From NCBI GenBank assembly GCA_964545715.1, contig CAZJHX010000004.1, positions 114,772 through 178,771 on the forward strand: DNA of 64,000 nucleotides, read 5' to 3'. Below, one piece after another: positions 50,825 to 57,590 of the stretch. The notes under the pieces are model-generated. The model was given only the letters and a program-made list of their open reading frames with translations. It was not told the origin of the DNA and ran no database searches. The stretch's first letter is position 1. Each line of letters starts with the position of its first letter. Made by a program: the position numbers and the translations under genes. Source of the stretch: CAZJHX01 sp964545715 (GTDB taxonomy: Bacteria; Myxococcota_A; UBA9042; GCA-2863065).

Positions 50825-53389
50825 TTACTTGCACTTACCGCCGATCACGCGGAACTCCACCCGGCGGTTCATCGAGCGGTGCTCGTCTGAGTCGTTCTCG
50901 ACCACCGGCTTTTCAAAGCCGTAGCCCGTGGCCTCGATAGGCACCGCGATCTCGCCGGCGCCCAGCAGATACGTCGCCACGGCCTGCGCCCGCCGCGTGG
51001 ACAGCTTCACGTTGTAGCGCTTGCTGCCGCGGTCGTCGGTGTGGCCCTCGATCAGGACCTTCTCGATGCCCTGGGCGTTGCGGATGACCTGGGCCACCGT
51101 GTTCAGCAGCGGGAAGCTCACGTCCAGGATCTTGGCCTTGCCGGTGCGGAAGTACACCTTGTCGGCGATCTCGATCTTGCAGTCCGTCAGCACCGCCAGC
51201 GGGCGCACGTCCGGGCAGCCGTCCTCGTCGTGGAAGCCGTTGATCGTCTCCGGCTGATCGCGGCACATGCCCAGCCCCAGGTGGTCGGGCTCGCCGTCTC
51301 GCACGTCCGGCACGCCGTCGCGGTCGTTGTCGTGATCCGGGCAGCCGTCCGCGTCGTTGAAGCCGTCATAGTCCTCCGGGTTAAGTGGGCACTGGTCGCG
51401 CTCGTCCGGCACGCGGTCGCCGTCGTTGTCCGGCTCTGGGCAGCCGTCCGTGTCCTGGAAGGCGTCGAAGTCCTCTTTGATCAGCGGGCACTTGTCCGTG
51501 GCGTCCGGGATCGTGTCCTTGTCGTTGTCCGGGTCCGAGCAGCCGTCGGTGTCCTCAAACTGGTCGTAGTCCTCCGGATCCAGCGGACACTGGTCGACCG
51601 GATCGGGCAGGCCGTCGTGGTCCGAGTCCGCCGGGGCGCCGTCACCCTTGGCCCACTGCACACTGGCGAACACCCGCCAATCCGGGGCGCCGTAGCCGCC
51701 GACGATGCCCGCGCCCGCGCCCGTCTCCAGGCTCAGGTCGGGCGACAGCAAGAACTTCATGCCGCCCGCCAACTCCAGCGGGCTCTGGGCGTCGTCCCCA
51801 AACGGGCTGGTCAGCGCTGTACGGCCAAAGACCTCCAGGCCGATGCGCAGCCAGTGAGTTGCAGTCACCTGACCGCCCAGCCCGTAGCCCAGCTCATGGC
51901 CCAGCTCCAGGCTGCGGAAGCCGGTGTCCCCCGTGCGCAGGTTCACACCCGCGTTCATCGCGACCAGGACCGGGCCCGCGGCATACGTGGCCGCCAGCAC
52001 CGGGCGCACCGTCGCGCCGCCGTCCCCCGAAACGGACTCGGTGTCGCCCGTCGGCACCGCGGTCGCCAGCGACAGCGCCAGGCCAAAGCCGACCTTGCCG
52101 TCGCCACGCCCCAGCAGACGCCCCTTTGCGCGGATAACCAGATCGCCCACGCCGGGCTGGGTGATCGAGCCAAAGGCGTTCTCGTCGCCCGACGCGGACA
52201 TCACCACCGGCAGCACCACCTCGAGCTCAGCCACGCCAAAGAAGCCCAGCCCCAGCGCCAGATCCCCGAAGAGTTGGTGCGCCACAAGCGACTCCTCGCG
52301 GTCACCCGTCGCGTCCGAGAAGGTCATGCGCAGCGGGTCGTCCGCGTAATGCAGCCACAGCCCGCCGTACGGGGTCCAGGCCGGCGCCACCTCGGTCCCC
52401 TGCACCGAGAAGATGCGGTCTGCCCCAGGTTTCACGTGGAAATGTTGCGCCGAAAACCCGGTCCGCACCTGGCTCTGAGCCTGAGCCTGCGGTGCCACCA
52501 GCGAGAAGCCCAGCAGGAGCACACCCAACACCAGGATTGAGCGGCGCCGGCTCAGCCCGGCCAGCAGCAACAGCAGCAAAGCGGCGGCCGTTCCGGACCC
52601 ACTCGATGATCCGGGCGCCGACGAGCAGGCAAAGCCGTTGCCCTTGATCTCCGCAAAGTTCCAGTCGTCCTCGGGCGAGGCGACAGGGTCCTGGCCATAC
52701 CGCACCTCGTCCCCATCCAACACGCCGCCGTCGTCCGTATCCGGATCCAGCGGGTTGGTCTTATGGATGTTGACCTCCTCGCCGTCGAGCAGCCCGTCAT
52801 CGTCGTGGTCCGGGTCCAGCGGGTTGGTTCCATGCTGGGTGACCTCGGGGCCGTCGAGCAGGCCGTCATCGTCCGAGTCCGGGTCCGTCGGGTCCGTGCC
52901 CAGGTTGTTGATCTCCTCGCCGTCCGGCAGCCCGTCATCGTCCGAGTCGGAGTCATTGGGGTCCGTGCCCTTCTCCTTCTCCTCGTCGTCCGGCACGCCG
53001 TCGCCGTCGTCGTCCTTGTCCGAGCAGTCGGGCTCGCCGTCGCCGTCGGTGTCCGTGCAATCCACGTTGCACTCCTTCTCTTCGTCGTCGCAGTCGGGAC
53101 CGTCACACAGCGCGCCCTCACCATAGCCGTCGCCGTCCAGATCGATGCACTCCTCAGCGCAGTCGGGCTGGCCGTTGCCGTTGTTGTCCGAGCAGTCCGT
53201 CGTGCACTCTTTCTTGGTGTCATCGCAGTCGTTGCCCGTGCAGCCCGGTCCGACGCCGAAGCCGTCGCCGTCCACGTCGATGCAGTTGTCCTTGCAGTCC
53301 AGCACCTGGTCGCCGTCGGTGTCCGAGCAGTCGGTGGTGCACTGCGGTGACGTGTCGTCGCAGTCCTCGCCCGTGCACCCGCTGCCCAC
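50825..53389 (-). CDS. Downstream part of interrupted gene: Cys/Asp repeats, MYXO-CTERM-like span, then OmpA-family protein
   Basis: The frame runs unbroken from just after the TGA at 53417-53419 to the stop at 50825; the first usable start is GTG at 53389. It has three parts. First come three 44-residue Cys/Asp repeats and thrombospondin type 3-like Asp repeats. Near 52550-52640 there is a MYXO-CTERM-like tail (ACSSAPGSSSGSG, a Leu-rich span, then SRRR). This runs directly into SILVLGVLLLGFSLVAPQAQ, which looks like a Sec signal. A beta-barrel-like domain follows, four more Asp-rich repeats (SDHDGLPDPVDQCPLDPEDY), and an OmpA C-like peptidoglycan-binding domain (GHTDDRGSKRYNVKLSTRRA, MNRRVEFRV). 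The N-terminal part continues the gene at 53417-56293. A later TSP3/MYXO-CTERM gene and an OmpA gene may have been joined. Confidence 0.75.
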   Translation of the reverse strand: MGSGCTGEDCDDTSPQCTTDCSDTDGDQVLDCKDNCIDVDGDGFGVGPGCTGNDCDDTKKECTTDCSDNNGNGQPDCAEECIDLDGDGYGEGALCDGPDCDDEEKECNVDCTDTDGDGEPDCSDKDDDGDGVPDDEEKEKGTDPNDSDSDDDGLPDGEEINNLGTDPTDPDSDDDGLLDGPEVTQHGTNPLDPDHDDDGLLDGEEVNIHKTNPLDPDTDDGGVLDGDEVRYGQDPVASPEDDWNFAEIKGNGFACSSAPGSSSGSGTAAALLLLLLAGLSRRRSILVLGVLLLGFSLVAPQAQAQSQVRTGFSAQHFHVKPGADRIFSVQGTEVAPAWTPYGGLWLHYADDPLRMTFSDATGDREESLVAHQLFGDLALGLGFFGVAELEVVLPVVMSASGDENAFGSITQPGVGDLVIRAKGRLLGRGDGKVGFGLALSLATAVPTGDTESVSGDGGATVRPVLAATYAAGPVLVAMNAGVNLRTGDTGFRSLELGHELGYGLGGQVTATHWLRIGLEVFGRTALTSPFGDDAQSPLELAGGMKFLLSPDLSLETGAGAGIVGGYGAPDWRVFASVQWAKGDGAPADSDHDGLPDPVDQCPLDPEDYDQFEDTDGCSDPDNDKDTIPDATDKCPLIKEDFDAFQDTDGCPEPDNDGDRVPDERDQCPLNPEDYDGFNDADGCPDHDNDRDGVPDVRDGEPDHLGLGMCRDQPETINGFHDEDGCPDVRPLAVLTDCKIEIADKVYFRTGKAKILDVSFPLLNTVAQVIRNAQGIEKVLIEGHTDDRGSKRYNVKLSTRRAQAVATYLLGAGEIAVPIEATGYGFEKPVVENDSDEHRSMNRRVEFRVIGGKCK

Positions 53390-53692
53390 GCCGTAGCCGT
53401 CGCCGTCGCCGTCCGCTCAGTCCTCCGCGCAGTCCGGCACGCCGTTGGCGTTGATGTCGGTGGTGCAGTCCGTGTTGCAGGACGGGATCGTGTCGTCGCA
53501 GTCCGAGCCCGTGCAGCCGCTGCCCACGCCGTAGCCGTCGCCGTCCAGATCGATGCAGCTGTCTTTGCAGTCCGCGATGCCGTCACCGTCGCTGTCGCTG
53601 CAGTCCGTCGTGCACGTGGGCGCGGTGTCGTCGCAGTCACCGGCGATGCAGCTGTTGCCCTTGCCGTAGCCGTCGCCGTCTTTGTCGCTGCA
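53025..53692 (-). repeat. Five tandem 44-residue Cys/Asp repeats spanning the in-frame TGA
   Basis: Each unit has the form C-x-D-x-DGDGYG-x(5)-C-x-G-x-DCDD-x(4)-C-x-x-DC-x-D-x-DG-x-x-DC, for example CIDLDGDGYGVGSGCTGSDC. The DNA copies are about 132 bp and close in sequence. The third unit opens with TGA where the others have a Cys codon. Confidence 0.75.
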
Positions 53693-56293
53693 CACCGTCG
53701 CGGCGCAGTCGGGGTCGTCCAGATCGACCAGACCGTCGCAGTCATTGTCCAGGCCGTCCGAGCAGAACGGGGACTCCGTGTTGTTGCCGGGGTTGGCGGT
53801 CGCCGAGTTGTCGTGGCAGTCCGTGCCCGAGCCCGACGCGCCTGCACCGGTGTCCTCGGGGCAGCCGGCCACCGCCGGGTCGCTGTTGAGCTGGGCCGCC
53901 GCCACCGCGCACCAGCCGTCGTCGTCCAGGTCGCAGTCAAAGCCAAAGGCCGCCACCGCCGGTGCACAGTCGCACGCGTCGCACCCCTGGTCGCCGTCCG
54001 CGTCCTCGTCCGAGAAGATGCGGATCTTGGACACCGCCGCGTCGGGGCTGCCGAAGCCGGTGGACGCGTACGTGAACCGCAGCGAGACCGTGTCGCCGGG
54101 CGCCGCCGAGCCGCTGATGTCGTACAGGCGCGGCCCCAGGTTGCCCGCCACCGAGTCGATCTCGTCATACGGGCCGCCGTTGACCGACATCTCCACGATC
54201 ACCGGGTCCGACGCCGCGCCGGTCGAGCCCGTGAAGACCACCTCCAGGTCAAACGCTGCGTCGCACGCGTCCGCGGGGATCGCCAGCGCCTTGGTCTCCA
54301 GCGTGGACGACTGCTGCGAGCCCGTGCTGACCACCTTCCAGACGCCCGGCCCTTCATCCAGCTGCCAGACCGGGTCGCCCGTCACGATCCAGCCTGCGCC
54401 GCCGTCGGCCGGATCGGCCTCCGCGTACGTCGCGCACGCCACCGAGCCCTGACCGTTGCACTCCGGATCGTCGCCGTCCACCAGGTCGTCGCAGTCGTTG
54501 TCGATGCCGTCGTCACAGATCTCGACAAAGCCGCCCGCCGCCGCCGGGTTGTCCGGCTCGCAGTCAAACGGATCCGGCGTGCCGTCCTCGTCGCTGTCGG
54601 CCTGGGCCACCACGACGAGGTTGTCGATGTTGAAGAAGTCGTCGACCTCGATCACATGGAACGTGACCGCATCCACCGGCTGGTCAAAGACGTAGCCTTT
54701 CCAGGAGACGAAGTTGTTGTCGGGACCCGACACGCCCATGTCGTTGATCACCTTCACCAGCTTGCCGTCACGCCACCCCTCCAGGCGCAGGATGCCGCCG
54801 CCGTCGCCCGCGTCGACAAACGACATGGCGATGGCCTTGGCCGGCTTCGGCACAAAGTCGACCCGCAGCCGGCTGTTGGTCTCGTAGTTCAGGTTCAGCT
54901 GCGGCTCCAGCGCGGGGGTGCCGTCACCGATGGCCTCCGTCGTCCAGTACGGCGAGTCGCTGACCGTCAGCACCACGTCGGGCTGCGCAGAGTCGGCGTC
55001 GATGCTGAACCCGTCGCCCGTGATCGGGCCCTCGGTCCCGTCCGCCAGGTCGTTGAAATCCACCACCGTGACCCAGGGCCCGGCCGCCGCCTCGAATGAC
55101 GCAAAGTCGTCGTACGACGTGACCTTGGTATCGCAGCTGCTCAGCTGAAGCACGTTGGCGCGCACCGGCTTGATGTTCACGCCCGCCGGCGGCTTCTGAC
55201 AGCTGGTCGCCGGGTCCGAGAAGACCGACAGCCGCGCCGTGATCTTCTTGGCGCCGGGCGTCGGGTCGATAGCGACGCTGGCCTTGCTCCACGCGTGGAA
55301 AAACACAAACTGCGCTACCCCGCCGTGGTTCAGGATGAGGAGGTCGCCCTTGCCCTTGTCGTCGAACCACTCCAGCACCAGCACGTCGTACGGTCCGGCG
55401 ATCGGCTTCTCAGGCGTGGCGACAGGTCCCGTCAGCTCGACGCCGCCGTCGATGTCCCAGTGCAGCAGCAGCGGGCTGCCGTCGCTGTCCACCTTCCAGC
55501 TCCACACCAGCGGCGTGGCGGCGGGGTCGTCGCCCGTGGCGTAGCAGTAGCTCACGTTGAGGTTGCCGGGCGTCACCGCGTTGCAGCTGTCCGCCGCCTG
55601 ACACTCGGTGCCCGCGTCGTTGCAGATGCCGCCGTCCTCGATGGCGCAGTCCTGATCGCAGCCGTCCTCGCCGATGGTGTTGCCGTCGTCACAGGACTCG
55701 CCGGCCTCCAGCACCGCGTTGCCGCACTTGCCCTCTACCGGGAAGCCGTTGCAGCCGGTGACCGTCAGGTTCGTCACCTCGATATGCGGATTGCCGCCGG
55801 GCGGGCAGTCACCGCATTGGAACTCCAGGTCGGCGGGCGCGACCCACACCGAGATTGTCAGCTGTGTGGCGCCGGGCTTCGGCTGAAAGCAGTACTGGTC
55901 GCTGATGTCCCAGACCTGGGTCGGGTACTGCACGCAGCCGTACTCGGTCTTGTCCACGCAGTTGCCCGGGGAGTCTCCCACCAGGCACACGTCAGCCGGG
56001 CTGCCCTGTCCGTCGTCCCACCGCAGAAACACGCGGTCCCAGCCGCCGTTTTCGATCTCGGCCACGACGTCCAGCTGGATGCAGATCTCGCTGCCGGGCA
56101 CAAAGGCCTGCGTCGGTGCATAGGTTCCCGACACCACGTTCTGAGGGTTGTCAAAGCCGCCGTCGCCCCAGCAGATCTCGCCGTCGCTGATCAACGACTG
56201 GAGGGGGCAGACCTGGGCCTGAGCAAAGCGCGGCATGCACGCCAGAGCGGCCAGGGTCAGAAAGGGAAGAAAACGCTGCGTGATCCGAAACAT
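53417..56293 (-). CDS. Upstream part of interrupted gene: secreted Cys-rich protein, ends at in-frame TGA
   Basis: 958 residues from the ATG at 56291-56293. The signal MFRITQRFLPFLTLAALACM ends near RFAQAQ. The domains are a beta-sandwich with several Cys (EICWGDGGFDNPQNVVSG), a myxococcal Cys-rich repeat (CGNAVLEAGESCDDGNT), a PPC-like or CBM-like domain, a second beta-sandwich (SYDDFASFEAAAGPWVTV, VVDFNDL), MopE-like repeats (CDDGIDNDCDDLVDG), a third sandwich, and two 44-residue Cys/Asp repeats before the stop. The frame continues with the same repeat structure after the stop into 50825-53389. I read the two parts as one gene of about 1,820 residues interrupted by a single codon. The stop could be a real mutation, a base error, or a recoded codon. 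Confidence 0.78.
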   Translation of the reverse strand: MFRITQRFLPFLTLAALACMPRFAQAQVCPLQSLISDGEICWGDGGFDNPQNVVSGTYAPTQAFVPGSEICIQLDVVAEIENGGWDRVFLRWDDGQGSPADVCLVGDSPGNCVDKTEYGCVQYPTQVWDISDQYCFQPKPGATQLTISVWVAPADLEFQCGDCPPGGNPHIEVTNLTVTGCNGFPVEGKCGNAVLEAGESCDDGNTIGEDGCDQDCAIEDGGICNDAGTECQAADSCNAVTPGNLNVSYCYATGDDPAATPLVWSWKVDSDGSPLLLHWDIDGGVELTGPVATPEKPIAGPYDVLVLEWFDDKGKGDLLILNHGGVAQFVFFHAWSKASVAIDPTPGAKKITARLSVFSDPATSCQKPPAGVNIKPVRANVLQLSSCDTKVTSYDDFASFEAAAGPWVTVVDFNDLADGTEGPITGDGFSIDADSAQPDVVLTVSDSPYWTTEAIGDGTPALEPQLNLNYETNSRLRVDFVPKPAKAIAMSFVDAGDGGGILRLEGWRDGKLVKVINDMGVSGPDNNFVSWKGYVFDQPVDAVTFHVIEVDDFFNIDNLVVVAQADSDEDGTPDPFDCEPDNPAAAGGFVEICDDGIDNDCDDLVDGDDPECNGQGSVACATYAEADPADGGAGWIVTGDPVWQLDEGPGVWKVVSTGSQQSSTLETKALAIPADACDAAFDLEVVFTGSTGAASDPVIVEMSVNGGPYDEIDSVAGNLGPRLYDISGSAAPGDTVSLRFTYASTGFGSPDAAVSKIRIFSDEDADGDQGCDACDCAPAVAAFGFDCDLDDDGWCAVAAAQLNSDPAVAGCPEDTGAGASGSGTDCHDNSATANPGNNTESPFCSDGLDNDCDGLVDLDDPDCAATVCSDKDGDGYGKGNSCIAGDCDDTAPTCTTDCSDSDGDGIADCKDSCIDLDGDGYGVGSGCTGSDCDDTIPSCNTDCTTDINANGVPDCAED

Positions 56294-56299
56294 GGGGCG

Positions 56300-56328
56300 C
56301 GTATAGTAAACGACCCGACAAAAGGCAA
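56300..56328 (-). promoter_or_regulatory. Sigma-70-like promoter with the start codon 6 nt after the -10
   Basis: TTGCCT (56323-56328) and TATACG (56300-56305) on the minus strand are 17 nt apart, followed by CGCCCC and the ATG at 56293. It is the most complete promoter I see in the window, and it predicts a leaderless transcript for the long Cys-rich gene. Confidence 0.45.
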
Positions 56329-56368
56329 TCGTTTTGTGGTGTTAGGGGCGCGCTCCCACAGGCATCGA

Positions 56369-56791
56369 TCAGCACCGTCGGCCGCGGCGGCGAGGTCCGA
56401 TCTCCACGATAGTGGCCAACTGCATGCGCTGATTGGCATTCAGGGCGGCATGGATACGCTCGAACGCCTCTCGAAAGGCGGTCTCAAAGCGCCGCAGGGC
56501 GGGCTCGCGACGTGCGATGACCGTCTCGGCGTCCGTGCTTTCGTCGCGCAGCGCCTCAACGAGGTCGCCGCGGGCGGCCCGCCACTCGTCCTTCATGCTC
56601 CAGCCGGTGGCACGGAGCTGAGCAAACGCCTCTTTGATCTCGGTGCGCTGCTCGGGCGTGGCGTCCAGCTCACTCAGGACGCGATCGATACCCCGCCCTG
56701 GTCCACCACGGCGCCACCGCCGAAACTTGAAGCGCGCGACCAATCCGATTGTGACGACTGCTGTGAAGAAACCGATGAAGAAACCCGACAT
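56369..56791 (-). CDS. Spy/CpxP-like (heavy-metal sensor type) small protein
   Basis: 140 residues from the ATG at 56789-56791, with AAGGAGAG upstream. A single hydrophobic segment (MSGFFIGFFTAVVTIGLVA) is followed by RFKFRRWRR, then a helical domain rich in Arg, Glu and Ala. The segments LDATPEQRTEIKEAFAQLR and LNANQRMQLATI resemble the two LTxxQ-like motifs of periplasmic Spy/CpxP and heavy-metal sensor proteins, where the helices act as a chaperone or metal sensor. Here the anchor replaces a cleaved signal. It ends 75 bp before the Cys-rich gene on the same strand. The family match is moderate; a generic small anchored helical protein is the alternative. Confidence 0.7.
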   Translation of the reverse strand: MSGFFIGFFTAVVTIGLVARFKFRRWRRGGPGRGIDRVLSELDATPEQRTEIKEAFAQLRATGWSMKDEWRAARGDLVEALRDESTDAETVIARREPALRRFETAFREAFERIHAALNANQRMQLATIVEIGPRRRGRRC

Positions 56792-56872
56792 TTCGCTCTC
56801 CTTGTTGATGACACAGCAACATTAGGAAGCGCTCATTTCGATTGGGTTTCGCGAACGTAAAGTTTCGTTAAG

Positions 56873-57577
56873 CTACGGCTGCCAGGTGCCGTCTACGCAC
56901 TGGGTACCGGCGGGCTGCACGCCGCGGCAGTTGCCCGGATTGGTCTGGTTGCTGCCCGGCGCTCCGCTCAGGCCCATGCGGCGCCAGCGGTCCGGGTTGG
57001 CGTCGATCTGCTGGACGATGCCCCAGAAGAAGTCGCCGTTCGCGTTTGTGAAGAACGTCGCCCACTGGCCGACCGGGTTGGGCAGCAGCTCCAACACATG
57101 ACCGAGGTTCGACATGAAGTCGCCGATCGCATACGCGGCTGCTCGCTGATTTGCGCGCGTCGGATTGGCCTGCAGTGCGTTGAACGTCTGGGTCACTCGC
57201 GGCGCCGCCTGGACCGCGCGCAGCACTGACGGCAGGCGCTCGGCATAACGGGCGGCGTTCAGCGTCGTCGACAGCTGTCGCAGTCGAGGAGATAAGCCGT
57301 CCAGCCGCGGGTTGGCGTCGCTGGCGCTCTGTAGTGCACCCAGCACACGACGGACCGGGTTCAGGTGCCCGTTGATCGCTCTCAGCGTGCCCTCCGCACC
57401 GCCGCCCTTGGCCTGGTCGCCGCCTTTGGCGTTGGGGCTGAGCATGGCGCTCGCCTCGGCGTATCCAAGCCCCGCCGTCGCACACTGGAGCTCACTGCGC
57501 CAGCTGCGCGGCGCCTGATCTGTCTGGCCCGCACCGGTCTCGTGAACCGGCGCGACATTCGCGGAGGTCAGTCCCAT
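56873..57577 (-). CDS. Unknown protein with shared N-terminal G-L-G-Y...L-S-P motif
   Basis: 234 residues from the ATG at 57575-57577, with AAGGAG six nt upstream. There is no Sec signal. Near residues 37-50 lies GLGYAEASAMLSP, with the same spacing as GLGYTAGALSLSP in the neighbour gene. The rest is mostly helical, rich in Ala, Asn, Arg and Gln, with an aromatic segment (GQWATFFTNANGDFFWGIV) and a C-terminal Cys pair (NCRGVQPAGTQCVDGTWQP). It begins 13 bp after the upstream gene's stop, with the ribosome site in that gap, so the two are an operon. I do not recognise the family. A cargo or effector protein loaded by a secretion apparatus is possible but unproven. Confidence 0.7.
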   Translation of the reverse strand: MGLTSANVAPVHETGAGQTDQAPRSWRSELQCATAGLGYAEASAMLSPNAKGGDQAKGGGAEGTLRAINGHLNPVRRVLGALQSASDANPRLDGLSPRLRQLSTTLNAARYAERLPSVLRAVQAAPRVTQTFNALQANPTRANQRAAAYAIGDFMSNLGHVLELLPNPVGQWATFFTNANGDFFWGIVQQIDANPDRWRRMGLSGAPGSNQTNPGNCRGVQPAGTQCVDGTWQP

Positions 57578-57590
57578 GAGGGCTCCTTTT

